Source of the DNA: Lentisalinibacter sp037382365
GTDB taxonomy: Bacteria > Pseudomonadota > Gammaproteobacteria > Steroidobacterales > Woeseiaceae
Direction: 5' to 3'
Assembly (NCBI GenBank): GCA_037382365.1
Contig: JARRPZ010000046.1
Coordinates: forward strand, 1-19,417
DNA length: 19,417 nucleotides
The translations under genes were made by a program, and so were the position numbers. Under the pieces are notes generated by a model. It was not told the origin of the DNA. It saw only the letters and a list, made by a program, of their open reading frames with translations, and did no database searches. Each line of letters begins with the position of its first letter. Position 1 is the first letter of the stretch. Positions 8,303 through 16,021 of the stretch are shown one piece after another.

Positions 8303-8311
8303 ATTTTAGCA
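8303..8311 (-). promoter_or_regulatory. Candidate extended -10 promoter for gyrA
   Basis: On the minus strand the sequence TGCTAAAAT fits an extended -10 element (TGn + TAAAAT). It would give an untranslated leader of about 135 bases before gyrA. No good -35 hexamer is seen at 16-18 bases, but extended -10 promoters can work without one. A dyad lies just upstream. Confidence 0.45.
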
Positions 8312-8315
8312 TAAA

Positions 8316-8331
8316 TGCGGACTTGTCCGCA
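8316..8331. promoter_or_regulatory. Dyad upstream of the gyrA -10 element
   Basis: TGCGGAC and GTCCGCA form perfect 7-bp arms around TT. The site occupies the expected spacer/-35 region of the candidate gyrA promoter, so a repressor or activator binding there is possible. It does not match the CTGT-N8-ACAG LexA box. Function is inferred from position only. Confidence 0.35.
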
Positions 8332-8460
8332 GTTGCCGTCGCCCGTGGCGCATCGGCCGGGATGCCGCGATCGGGCGAGGGGCGTCGGCCCTGTATACTA
8401 CCTCGGTCCCGCGTGTCGACGGCCCGGATGAAGCTGGCAAAAGTTATTAGATTCAATTAG

Positions 8461-9786
8461 ATGGAGCAATGTGATCTGATCCTACATTGCCGGTGGCTGG
8501 CGCCGGTGATCCCGGAGGACACCCTCCACGAGCGATGCGCACTGGCGATCCGCGACGGAATGATCCGCGCCCTGCTGCCGTCGGCCGAAGCGGGCGCTCG
8601 CTACGAGGCTGCGGAAGTCGTCCATCTGGACGATCATCTGGTGATACCGGGGCTCGTGAACGCCCATACTCACGCGGCCATGTCGCTGTTCCGAGGGCTG
8701 GCCGACGACCTGCCGCTCGAAGTGTGGCTGCGCGAGCACATCTGGCCCGCAGAGGGTCGCTGGATCGATGCAGAGTTCGTGCGCGACGGGACGCGACTGG
8801 CTCTCGCCGAGATGCTGCTGGGCGGCACGACCTGCTTCAACGACATGTACTTCTTCCCCGATGTCGTCGCGGAAACCGCCGCGGCAGCCGGTATGCGTGC
8901 CTCCGTCGGCATGATCCTGGTGGATGCCCCGACCCCCTGGGCGAAAGACGCCGGCGAGTATCTGTCGAAAGGCGTGGCCGTACACGATCAGTACGTCTCG
9001 CATCCGCTCGTCACCACTCACTTCGCGCCACACGCACCGTACTCGGTCAGCGAAGCGAGTCTTGCCAAGCTGAGAGCCCTGGCGGATCAACTCGACCTAC
9101 CGGTGCACATGCATGTCCACGAGACGGCAGCGGAGGTAGCCAGCGCGCGGGAGTCCACCGGCCGGCGTCCCCTCGAGCGGCTGGCAGAGCTGGGTTTCGT
9201 AAACGGTTCCCTGCTCGCGGTCCACATGACGTGTCTCACAGGCGAGGAGATCGAGGGGATCGCGCGCACCGGTGTCTCCGTCGCGCATTGTCCGGAGTCG
9301 AACCTGAAGCTTGCGAGCGGCATCGCGCCGGTGGCCCGTATGATCGAGGCAGGCGTGAACGTGGCCCTCGGCACCGATGGCGCCGCCAGCAACAACGATC
9401 TCGACATGCTGAGCGAGATGCGCACGGCGGCACTGCTAGGAAAGGTCGCGAGCAACGACGCGAGCGCACTGCCGGCCCACGCCGTGCTCCGCATGGCGAC
9501 GCTAAACGGCGCCGCCGCGCTCGGTCTCGACGATCGCATCGGCAGTCTCGAGACCGGCAAGTGGGCGGACGTCTGCGCGGTCGACCTTTCCGCACCGCGC
9601 ACCCAGCCGGTCTACGAGCCGGTTTCACAGCTCGTCTATGCGGCAGAGGCCTCGCAGGTGAGCGACGTATGGGTCGCCGGACGGCGGCTCGTCCGGAAAG
9701 GGGTGCTGACCCGTATTCACCTGGACGACATCACGGCACGCGCCGCAGAATGGCGTGAGAAAATCTGGAATTACGATCATGAGTGA
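8461..9786 (+). CDS. mtaD: TRZ/ATZ-family amidohydrolase, probable 5-methylthioadenosine / S-adenosylhomocysteine deaminase
   Basis: This is a metal-dependent amidohydrolase with a TIM-barrel fold. The 441-residue product has the HxH metal pair at H69 and H71 (NAHTHAAM), HMHVHET at 216-222, H276 in VAHCPESNLKLASG and the catalytic aspartate D306 in LGTDGAASNNDLDM. This pattern is that of deaminases acting on adenosine derivatives such as methylthioadenosine, adenosylhomocysteine or adenosine. In P. aeruginosa the gene next to ubiG in the same setting is a methylthioadenosine deaminase, which makes that the best guess; guanine or chlorohydrolase-type substrates are not excluded. Its stop overlaps the ubiG start by eight bases, so the two are probably co-expressed. 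UbiG releases adenosylhomocysteine, a plausible link. No Shine-Dalgarno sequence precedes the ATG. Confidence 0.88.
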   Translation: MEQCDLILHCRWLAPVIPEDTLHERCALAIRDGMIRALLPSAEAGARYEAAEVVHLDDHLVIPGLVNAHTHAAMSLFRGLADDLPLEVWLREHIWPAEGRWIDAEFVRDGTRLALAEMLLGGTTCFNDMYFFPDVVAETAAAAGMRASVGMILVDAPTPWAKDAGEYLSKGVAVHDQYVSHPLVTTHFAPHAPYSVSEASLAKLRALADQLDLPVHMHVHETAAEVASARESTGRRPLERLAELGFVNGSLLAVHMTCLTGEEIEGIARTGVSVAHCPESNLKLASGIAPVARMIEAGVNVALGTDGAASNNDLDMLSEMRTAALLGKVASNDASALPAHAVLRMATLNGAAALGLDDRIGSLETGKWADVCAVDLSAPRTQPVYEPVSQLVYAAEASQVSDVWVAGRRLVRKGVLTRIHLDDITARAAEWREKIWNYDHE

Positions 9787-10507
9787 CCCGGACGGAAAAT
9801 CCCCGGAAAACGTGGACGCGGCCGAGATCCGCAAATTCGAGGCCATGGCCGAGAGCTGGTGGGACCCGCTTGGAGATTTCGCACCGCTGCACCGCATGAA
9901 TCCGTTGCGACTCGGATACATCGACGCGCGCGCACCCCTCGCCGGCCGAAGTGTTCTGGATATCGGCTGTGGCGGCGGTATTCTCAGCGAAGCGATGGCC
10001 GCCGCGGGCGCCACGGTCACCGGCATCGATCTCGCAGCCGGTCCGCTCGCCATCGCCCGCAGGCATGCGTCCGAATCCGGGGTGGAGGTCGAGTATCTGG
10101 AGACCAGCGCCGAGGCACTCGCCGCCGAGCGGGCCGGTGCCTATGACATCGTGACCTGTCTGGAGATGATCGAACACGTGCCGGATCCGGCTGGGGTCAT
10201 CGATGCGTGCAGCCGTCTGGTGGGATCGGAGGGAGACGTGTTCTTCTCCACCATCAACCGGAACGCCAAGGCGTTCATGCTGGCGATCGTCGCGGCGGAG
10301 TACGTCCTGCGGATGCTGCCGCGGGGCACGCACGAATACGAGAAGCTGATCAGGCCTTCCGAACTCGAAGCCTGGGCACGCGCTGCCGGGCTCGATCTCA
10401 AGGAAATCACCGGCATCCGATACAATCCCGTCACCCGTCAATTCAGCCTTACGGGCGACGTGGACGTCAATTACATTGCCCACTGCCGGAAGCGGGAAGC
10501 GGCCTGA
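9779..10507 (+). CDS. ubiG: Ubiquinone biosynthesis O-methyltransferase
   Basis: UbiG carries out both SAM-dependent O-methylations of the ubiquinone ring. The 242-residue product starts MSDPDGKSPENVDAAEIRKF and has the family hallmark FEAMAESWWDPLGDFAPLH followed by RMNPLRL. The SAM motif VLDIGCGGG is at 59-67, post-I VTGIDLA next, then EMIEHVPDP and STINRNAKAF further on. The start ATG 9779 lies inside the end of the deaminase gene, with GGAA eight bases upstream; an in-frame upstream extension to 9755 is disfavoured by family length (E. coli 240). Its stop shares one base with the next start (TGATG), indicating translational coupling. Confidence 0.97.
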   Translation: MSDPDGKSPENVDAAEIRKFEAMAESWWDPLGDFAPLHRMNPLRLGYIDARAPLAGRSVLDIGCGGGILSEAMAAAGATVTGIDLAAGPLAIARRHASESGVEVEYLETSAEALAAERAGAYDIVTCLEMIEHVPDPAGVIDACSRLVGSEGDVFFSTINRNAKAFMLAIVAAEYVLRMLPRGTHEYEKLIRPSELEAWARAAGLDLKEITGIRYNPVTRQFSLTGDVDVNYIAHCRKREAA

Positions 10508-11181
10508 TGGCGGGTACCGGGCGATTCGCCGGCTGGCTATTCGATCTCGATGGTACCCTCGTCGACACCGCGCCGGATATGACCGATACCCTGTTCGAAC
10601 TCTGCCGGCATTACGATGCGGAACCGCCCGACTACGGCCTCGCCCGCGCCTCCATCACCAACGGCGCGGCCGGGCTGATCCGACTCGCATTCCCCGGGAA
10701 GAGCGAGCAGGAGCGGCAGACGCTCTACGAAGAATACCTCCGGCGCTATGCAGAGGGTGTGCATCGCCGGTCCCGCCTGTTCGATGGCATGGAGGACGTG
10801 CTCTCGGCACTCGAGGAACAGGCCACGCCGTGGGGCATCGTCACGAATAAGCCACAGGCACTCACGGACGCGCTGCTCCGTGGACTGGGTATGGACACGC
10901 GCGCGGCCGTCACGGTCGGTGGTGACGCGCTGCCGGAAAGGAAACCGCATCCGGCGCCTCTGCTGCATGCCGCCCGCCGTATGACCGTGGATCCAGGCCG
11001 CTGCGTCTACGTCGGTGACAATCGCCGCGATATCGAAGCCGGCCGCGCCGCCGGCATGCGGACCATCGCAGCGAGCTACGGTTATCTGCTCCCTGATGAC
11101 GACATCCGCCGATGGCAGGCCGATGTGGTGATCGGTCACCCCGATGCGCTCATGCCGATGGTGCGACCGGGCGCAGTATGA
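10507..11181 (+). CDS. HAD-family phosphatase, MupP- or Gph-like
   Basis: This is a haloacid dehalogenase-type phosphatase of 224 residues. Motif I is DLDGTLVDT with nucleophile D13 and acid/base D15, motif II lies in WGIVTNKP, motif III is the lysine of RKPHPAP, and motif IV is VGDNRRDIEAG. The helical cap after motif I is of the phosphoglycolate phosphatase (Gph) subfamily. In pseudomonads the gene directly after ubiG is MupP, an N-acetylmuramate-6-phosphate phosphatase of the AmgK/MurU cell-wall recycling route, so that role is likely from context; phosphoglycolate phosphatase is the alternative. The ATG overlaps the ubiG stop and has GGGAAG seven bases upstream. Its stop overlaps rmuC as ATGA. 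Confidence 0.88.
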   Translation: MAGTGRFAGWLFDLDGTLVDTAPDMTDTLFELCRHYDAEPPDYGLARASITNGAAGLIRLAFPGKSEQERQTLYEEYLRRYAEGVHRRSRLFDGMEDVLSALEEQATPWGIVTNKPQALTDALLRGLGMDTRAAVTVGGDALPERKPHPAPLLHAARRMTVDPGRCVYVGDNRRDIEAGRAAGMRTIAASYGYLLPDDDIRRWQADVVIGHPDALMPMVRPGAV

Positions 11182-12518
11182 GCGAGTGGCTGTACCGGCT
11201 GGTCCCACTCTGGGTTGCAGGAGCGGCGCTGGGCGGCGGTATGCTCGCGGGTCTGTTCGGATACTGGCTAGCCACTCGCGGCCGACTGTGGCGCCTCGAG
11301 GCGGCTCTGGCCGACGCCGAGCGGCGAGTCCGGGACCAGCAGGAACTGCGCGCCGAACGCGAGGCCGCATTCGAACTGGCGAGCGGTCGTCTGCAGCAGA
11401 CTTTCGGCGAACTCGCCCATCGCAGCCTTCGCGTCAACAGTGAGATGTTCCTGCGGGTAGCGCGTCAGAATCTCGGCGCGCAACAGGAGCGTGCGCGCCA
11501 GGATCTGTCCGAACGCGAGAAGGCCGTCGAGAGTCTCGTGAAGCCGATCCGGGAGGCCCTGGCGAAGACCGAGCGCCAGATCGGCGAACTCGAGAAAGCC
11601 CGCTCCGAGGCCTATGGCAGCATCCGCGCCCAGCTGGAGGCGATGCAAGCCAGCCAGCAGGCACTCCGATCCGAGACGAGCAACCTGGTGAAGGCGCTGC
11701 GGCGGCCCGAGGTCCGCGGTCAGTGGGGCGAGATCACACTCCGACGGCTCGTCGAGATCGCCGGTATGGTCGAGCACTGCGACTTCGTCGAACAATCCTC
11801 AGAGGGCACGCAGAAAGAGCGGATACGCCCGGATATGATCGTCCGCATGCCGGACGAGCGGGAGCTCGTGGTCGACGTCAAGACACCCCTCGATGCCTAT
11901 CTCGAGGCGATGGAAGCAACCGACGACCAGCTTCGTGCCGCAGCCCTCAGCCGCCATGCCCGCAAGGTGCGGGACCGCATCCGGGAACTCGCCAGCAAGC
12001 ACTACTGGTCACAATTCCCGCGTAGCCCGGAGTTCGTGATCCTGTTCATCCCGGGGGATCAGTTTCTGACCGCTGCGCTCAACGAGAATCCCGATCTCCT
12101 GGACGAAGCGCTCCGTCAGAAGATCATCCTGGCGACGCCGACCAGCTTCGTCGCCCTGCTTAAGGCCGTAGCCTACGGCTGGCGCCAGCTCGCACTCGCC
12201 GAAAATGCCGAGGAGGTCCGCCAGCTCGCGGTGGAACTCTACGAGCGGCTCGCCACGTTCGGCGTCCATCTGAATCGGCTCGGCCGGCAACTGTCCGGCA
12301 GCGTCGGCGCCTTCAATTCGGCCGTAGGGTCTCTCGAGCGCAGTGTACTGCCGGGCGCACGGAAGTTCACCGAACTCGGCGTCCAGACGAAGCGCGCTAT
12401 CGATACCGTCGAGCGTATCGATGACGTGGCCCGGCAGGCGATCGAGAGCGACCCGACCATCGAAGGGAGCAGGGAACGCTCCTCTGGAGATCGGCCGGGT
12501 GATCGCCTGCTGCCCTGA
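11178..12518 (+). CDS. rmuC: DNA recombination protein RmuC
   Basis: RmuC proteins limit recombination between inverted repeats and are predicted nucleases. The 446-residue product has an N-terminal membrane segment (about 8-33: LVPLWVAGAALGGGMLAGLF), a long coiled coil rich in E, R and Q (about 35-180), and a C-terminal nuclease-like domain. That domain opens with RGQWGEITLRRLVEIAGM, holds PDMIVRMPDERELVVDVK with the DxK-type core, and continues with FIPGDQFLTAALNENPDL. The end is a charged, probably disordered tail (SRERSSGDRPGD). The start ATG 11178 overlaps the previous stop by four bases; a longer frame from 11112 runs inside the phosphatase gene and is not supported. It is the last gene of this four-gene cluster. 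Confidence 0.95.
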   Translation: MSEWLYRLVPLWVAGAALGGGMLAGLFGYWLATRGRLWRLEAALADAERRVRDQQELRAEREAAFELASGRLQQTFGELAHRSLRVNSEMFLRVARQNLGAQQERARQDLSEREKAVESLVKPIREALAKTERQIGELEKARSEAYGSIRAQLEAMQASQQALRSETSNLVKALRRPEVRGQWGEITLRRLVEIAGMVEHCDFVEQSSEGTQKERIRPDMIVRMPDERELVVDVKTPLDAYLEAMEATDDQLRAAALSRHARKVRDRIRELASKHYWSQFPRSPEFVILFIPGDQFLTAALNENPDLLDEALRQKIILATPTSFVALLKAVAYGWRQLALAENAEEVRQLAVELYERLATFGVHLNRLGRQLSGSVGAFNSAVGSLERSVLPGARKFTELGVQTKRAIDTVERIDDVARQAIESDPTIEGSRERSSGDRPGDRLLP

Positions 12519-12628
12519 CGACGGTGGGAGCGGCCGCCTGAAACTGGCTGCAGCTGCCCAAGGCGCCGACGGGGAGTGACTCGCCAACCTCCTGCGCATC
12601 CAGGCCGAGGACCGCATCCGGTATCTCT

Positions 12629-12652
12629 TGTGCAGAGCACATCCGTTACAAT
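12629..12652 (+). promoter_or_regulatory. Candidate promoter and dyad upstream of the SDR gene
   Basis: A TACAAT hexamer (12647-12652) resembles a -10 box about 70 bases before the SDR start. Just upstream, TGTGC-AGA-GCACA (12629-12641) is a perfect 5-bp dyad. No convincing -35 hexamer is visible. The rest of the 205-base gap after rmuC shows nothing I recognise. Confidence 0.35.
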
Positions 12653-12723
12653 TATTGTGATGCGCGGCGCTCCGCACGCCGGCACACGGGCCTCACCCGT
12701 TCGCTCGATAGCCAGGAAACGCC

Positions 12724-13473
12724 GTGACCTTCGATCCCGCCACCTACGAGCCCCGCGACGACCTGCTGCAGGACCGGATCATCCTGGTTACCGGAGCCGG
12801 AGATGGGATCGGTCGCGCGGCTTCACTGCGCTTCGCCTCGCTCGGGGCCCGTGTGATTCTGCTCGGGCGGACGGTGCGGAAACTCGAGTCCGTCTATGAC
12901 GAAATCCTCGCCGGGGGCGGACTCCGACCGTCGATCGCGCCGATGGACTTCGAGACAGCCGACGGCGACGCCTACTCCGGCCTGGCGGACAGTATCGCGG
13001 GCGAATTCGGAAGACTGGACGGGCTTCTGCACAACGCCGGTATCCTCGGCGAACTCACGCCCATCGAGCATTATGATGTGACGCTTTGGCAGCGTGTCCT
13101 GCACGTAAACCTGACCGCCGAATTCATATTGACGAGGGTGTGTCTGCCCTTGCTCCGCCAGTCAGATGACGCCTCGATCCTCTTTACGTCGAGCGGTGTC
13201 GGCAGGCGCGGTCGAGCCTACTGGGGCGCTTACGCCGTGTCGAAGTTCGGCGTGGAAGGTCTGGCCCAGGTGCTGGCGCAGGAGACCGAGAAGGCCGGCA
13301 TCCGCGTGAACTGTGTGAATCCTGGCGCGACGAGAACGAGCATGCGCCTGCACGCCTATCCTGCCGAGGACCGGGACAAGCTGAAGAGGCCCGATGAAGT
13401 GATCACACCGCACGTCTTCCTGATGGGTCCCGACAGTCGCGGCGTCACCGGCGGCTCTTTCGATTCCCAGTAG
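12724..13473 (+). CDS. yciK: YciK-like short-chain dehydrogenase/reductase
   Basis: This is an NAD(P)-dependent oxidoreductase with a Rossmann fold; the physiological substrate of YciK is not established. The 249-residue product begins with the YciK-type lead LLQDRIILVTGAGDGIGR, with the TGxxxGxG cofactor motif at 23-30, NAG at 104-106 and the catalytic triad S157, Y170 and K174 (YAVSK). The arginine after the first strand (LLGR, R49) suggests NADP. The start is GTG 12724, supported by AGGA six bases upstream (12714-12717). In pseudomonads the same gene follows ubiG-mupP; here rmuC lies between. The stop codon TAG forms the left edge of a 26-bp palindrome, and the last 29 bases overlap the end of rluB on the other strand. 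Confidence 0.9.
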   Translation: MTFDPATYEPRDDLLQDRIILVTGAGDGIGRAASLRFASLGARVILLGRTVRKLESVYDEILAGGGLRPSIAPMDFETADGDAYSGLADSIAGEFGRLDGLLHNAGILGELTPIEHYDVTLWQRVLHVNLTAEFILTRVCLPLLRQSDDASILFTSSGVGRRGRAYWGAYAVSKFGVEGLAQVLAQETEKAGIRVNCVNPGATRTSMRLHAYPAEDRDKLKRPDEVITPHVFLMGPDSRGVTGGSFDSQ

Positions 13474-14248
13474 CACGGGGCGGCCGCCCCGTGCTATTCC
13501 CTGCAGCCGGTGGCTCCATGCCGACCGCCTCGTAAAGCGCACGCACTTCCCGGGCCGACAGGGCGCGATGCTGACCGCGGCGCAGGGCGCGCGGCAGATC
13601 GAGGGGGCCGTAGCCCGTTCGTATCAACCGGCTGACTTCGAACCCGACAGATTCCCACAGGCGGCGGACTTCCCGATTCCTCCCTTCACGCAGCGCGACT
13701 TCGTACCAGCGGTTGGCGCCGTCGCCACCCTTCTCGCGCACGCTCTCGAAAGCCGCCGGACCGTCCTCCAGTTCCACTCCCTCGGTCAGCTGCCGGATGT
13801 CCTGCGGCGTCGGTGCCCCGCGCACGCGCACCGCATAACGCCGGTCCACACCGGCGGAAGGATGCATCAGGGCATGGGCGAGCTCGCCGTCGGTCGTGAA
13901 CAACATCAGGCCGCTCGTCGCGACATCCAGTCGTCCGACGCCGATCCAGCGACCGCCCGCCACTGGTGGCAGGGACTGAAAGACCGTACGATGGCCCGTC
14001 TCGTCGCTGCGGGAACAGATTTCACCCTGTGGCTTGTGGTAGATGAGGTGACGATGGCTACGGCTCGTCAGGGAGCGCATTCGCAGCGGCCTGCCATCCA
14101 GGGTGACCCGTTCGCTGCCGTCCACGCTTTCCCCGAGTCGCGCGACCCGGCCATCGATCGCGACGCGACCGTCCCGGATCCATTGCTCGATTTCCCGACG
14201 GGAACCGTGCCCGGCCGCCGCGAGCACTTTCTGCAAGCGGTCAGCCAC
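13445..14248 (-). CDS. rluB: 23S rRNA pseudouridine synthase, RluB type
   Basis: RluB isomerises U2605 (E. coli numbering) of 23S rRNA. The 267-residue product has an N-terminal S4 RNA-binding domain (about 2-60: RLQKVLAAAGHGSRREIEQW) and a RsuA-family catalytic domain with the aspartate D108 in GRLDVATSGLMLFTTDGEL. RYAVRVRG and GRNREVRRLWESVGFEV follow. RsuA and RluE/F are alternatives, but the S4 start and the scpB neighbour favour RluB. The start is GTG 14248, eleven bases after the scpB stop, with no clear ribosome binding site, so translation may depend on coupling. The C-terminal tail is basic (ATGNRKSRR) and encoded across the palindrome shared with yciK. Confidence 0.93.
   Translation of the reverse strand: MADRLQKVLAAAGHGSRREIEQWIRDGRVAIDGRVARLGESVDGSERVTLDGRPLRMRSLTSRSHRHLIYHKPQGEICSRSDETGHRTVFQSLPPVAGGRWIGVGRLDVATSGLMLFTTDGELAHALMHPSAGVDRRYAVRVRGAPTPQDIRQLTEGVELEDGPAAFESVREKGGDGANRWYEVALREGRNREVRRLWESVGFEVSRLIRTGYGPLDLPRALRRGQHRALSAREVRALYEAVGMEPPAAGNSTGRPPRATGNRKSRR
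13471..13496. terminator. Perfect 26-bp palindrome at the yciK/rluB convergence
   Basis: The 26 bases are their own reverse complement (arms begin TAGCACGGGGC, centre GGCC). As RNA this makes an 11-bp GC-rich stem with a 4-base loop in either direction. It includes the yciK stop codon and lies within the last codons of rluB (encoding NSTGRPPRA). There is no T-tract on either side, so a bidirectional transcript end or RNA stabiliser is more likely than a textbook intrinsic terminator. Confidence 0.6.
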
Positions 14249-14259
14249 CCGGAATCACG

Positions 14260-15060
14260 TCAGGACGACGGCGGCGAGCCCGCACGCGCGCTGCGGCTAT
14301 CCTGTTCGTCCTCGAGTTCGTCGCCGGAATCCGGAGATGCCTCCTCGCCGGAAGATGTCGCCGATGCCGCGGTCGCCCCTTCGTCCTCGTCCGCGCCGCC
14401 CGCCGCGGTGGAGTCGGCAGCGATCCCCGGGTCGTCAGTGTCGAACTCACCGACCGGCAGGCTGGTCACGGTTGCCGTTGCGACAATCCGCTCTCCGTCG
14501 GCAGTCGGCAGGTCGAGCTGCACATTCAACCCCTCGAAATCCTGAAGCTCCGCCAACGGCGGCAGATCGTCCAGTTCCTTGAGACCGAAATAATCGAGGA
14601 AGACCTTGGTCGTTCCGAACATCTCCGGCTTACCTGGAACGTCCCGATGGCCGACAACGCGTATCCAGTCGCGGTCCAGCAGCGTGCGGATGATGTTCGG
14701 ACTCACCGTCACACCCCGGACCTCCTCGATCTCGCCACGGGTGACCGGTTGACGATAGGCGATGAGTGCGAGTGTCTCGAACAGGGCTCGCGAGTAGCGC
14801 GGCGGTCGTTCTTCCCACAGCGGTTGCAACTGAGCCGTCATCGACGGTCTAACCTGGATACGGAATCCGGAGGCGACTTCCGCGAGCATGATGCCGCGCT
14901 CCTCGTAGTCGCCCTCCAGTTCGCTGAGCGCTGCGCGGACTTGCTTGCGATGCGGTCGGGAATTCTCGTCGAAAAGCGACATCAGCTGATCGATGGAGAG
15001 AGGTTCTCCCGATGCGAGCAATGCCGCCTCGATCACGTACTTGATACTGGTCTCATCCAT
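14260..15060 (-). CDS. scpB: Segregation and condensation protein B
   Basis: ScpB is the winged-helix kleisin partner in the SMC-ScpAB condensin. The 266-residue product shows the family core: YVIEAALLASGEPLSIDQL, EVASGFRIQVRP, RALFETLALIAYRQPVTRGEI, then IEEVRGVTVSPNIIRTLLDR and GTTKVFLDYFGLKELDDLP, ending near residue 175. Beyond about residue 200 is a long low-complexity tail of D, E, S, A and G, probably disordered; many ScpB proteins have a tail, but the acidity here is marked. The start ATG 15060 has only a weak GAG upstream. It lies 25 bases after scpA and 11 before rluB, forming one transcription unit. Confidence 0.95.
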   Translation of the reverse strand: MDETSIKYVIEAALLASGEPLSIDQLMSLFDENSRPHRKQVRAALSELEGDYEERGIMLAEVASGFRIQVRPSMTAQLQPLWEERPPRYSRALFETLALIAYRQPVTRGEIEEVRGVTVSPNIIRTLLDRDWIRVVGHRDVPGKPEMFGTTKVFLDYFGLKELDDLPPLAELQDFEGLNVQLDLPTADGERIVATATVTSLPVGEFDTDDPGIAADSTAAGGADEDEGATAASATSSGEEASPDSGDELEDEQDSRSARAGSPPSS

Positions 15061-15085
15061 AACTCGGTGACGCGATGCCTGTCAG

Positions 15086-16015
15086 TCAGGATGTCGCGCT
15101 CTCCCCTGCCGCTCCGTCACTGTCGTCGTCTCCGACGACACGAACGCTCGACGCGGCCCGAACGTGCAGGGGTGCGAAATCCTCGGACTGAACGACTTCG
15201 ATCAGAGACTCCCTGAGCAGTTCCAGAATGGCGATAAAGGTGACCGCGACACCCATACGCCCTTCTTCCACATCGAACAGCTGATCGAACTGCGTAAACT
15301 GGCTGCCACGGATCCGGCTAAGGATTTCGGACATGCGCTGACGCACCGAGAGTGGCTCTCTCTGCACATGGAGGTGACTGAACATCTCCGCACGGGCCAT
15401 GACCTGTTGCAGGGCGACCATAAGCTCCTTGAGGGTGACCTCGGGAAGCTTCGTGACCACACGGCGTTCGGGTGCGTCCACCTGTACCACATGGACGTCA
15501 CGCTCGAGGCGTGGCAATTCCTCCAGGTTTTCGGCGGCTTTCTTGAAACGCTCGTATTCCTGGAGCCGCCGCACGAGCTCGGCACGCGGGTCGTCTTCTT
15601 CGTCTTCCTCGGCCACCGGTCGGGGCAATAGCATGCGGGACTTTATCTCCGCGAGCATCGCTGCCATGACCAGGTATTCGCCGGCGAGTTCGAGCTGCAG
15701 CTCCTTCATCAGCTCGATGTACTGGATGTACTGTCGGGTAATCTCGGCGATCGGTATGTCCAGGATATCCAGATTCTGTCGCCTGATGAGATAGAGAAGC
15801 AGGTCCAGGGGCCCCTCGAAGGCTTCCAGGAACACCTGCAACGCATACGGCGGTATGTAGAGATCCTGTGGGAGCTCGGTGACCGGCTCTCCATCCACGA
15901 TCGCAAACGGCATCTCCGCCTGCGACGGGCGCAGATCCTCCGGCACGTGCGGCTTGGGAGCATCCAGGCTCGTTACGACACGCAATACGGGCTGCTTTCT
16001 ATCTGTCTCGGACAC
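15086..16015 (-). CDS. scpA: Segregation and condensation protein A (kleisin)
   Basis: ScpA is the kleisin that bridges SMC heads and binds ScpB. The 309-residue product has the N-terminal kleisin signature FEGPLDLLLYLIRRQNLDI followed by LDIPIAEITRQYIQYIE (about 67-103), then LAGEYLVMAAMLAEIKSRMLLP. An acidic linker EEDEEDDPRAELVRRLQEYE follows, and the C-terminal winged-helix half includes FDVEEGRMGVAVTFIAILELL. About 50 extra N-terminal residues precede the core and the C-terminus is acidic. The start is taken as GTG 16015; there is no Shine-Dalgarno sequence, but TAGAAT lies six bases upstream, suggesting a leaderless mRNA. An internal ATG would start MPFAIVDGEPV at residue 35. Confidence 0.94.
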   Translation of the reverse strand: MSETDRKQPVLRVVTSLDAPKPHVPEDLRPSQAEMPFAIVDGEPVTELPQDLYIPPYALQVFLEAFEGPLDLLLYLIRRQNLDILDIPIAEITRQYIQYIELMKELQLELAGEYLVMAAMLAEIKSRMLLPRPVAEEDEEDDPRAELVRRLQEYERFKKAAENLEELPRLERDVHVVQVDAPERRVVTKLPEVTLKELMVALQQVMARAEMFSHLHVQREPLSVRQRMSEILSRIRGSQFTQFDQLFDVEEGRMGVAVTFIAILELLRESLIEVVQSEDFAPLHVRAASSVRVVGDDDSDGAAGESATS

Positions 16016-16021
16016 AGCGTG

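Larger units (their letters stand above)
8163..8460. other. Divergent intergenic region between gyrA and the deaminase
   Basis: This 298-base gap separates two divergently transcribed clusters. It holds the gyrA candidate promoter and dyad, a leader segment able to form a small GAGCC/GGCTC hairpin (around 8270-8290), and, for the plus strand, a TATACT hexamer at 8394-8399 and a TAGATT at 8448-8453. In Pseudomonas an mtnA gene occupies this spot; no reading frame resembling MtnA is present here. Confidence 0.7.

Noticed and set aside
8316..8331. Dyad as an SOS (LexA) box
   Set aside because: It does not fit the gammaproteobacterial CTGT-N8-ACAG pattern.
8371..8399. TATACT at 8394 as a strong promoter of the deaminase
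   Set aside because: The -10 is good, but no -35 element is seen at 16-18 bases and no extended TGn motif is present, so it is mentioned only as a possibility.
8487..9758. 423-codon arginine-rich frame overlapping the deaminase gene
   Set aside because: It is the +2 frame of a clearly coding gene; its composition (R, G, P, H) is typical of shifted GC-rich reading.
11112..11177. N-terminal extension of RmuC
   Set aside because: It runs inside the phosphatase gene, and the ATG at 11178 with an ATGA overlap begins right before the membrane segment.
13568..14545. 325-codon plus-strand frame opposite rluB and scpB
   Set aside because: It spans two convincing minus-strand genes and their gap; its serine-rich end mirrors the ScpB acidic tail.
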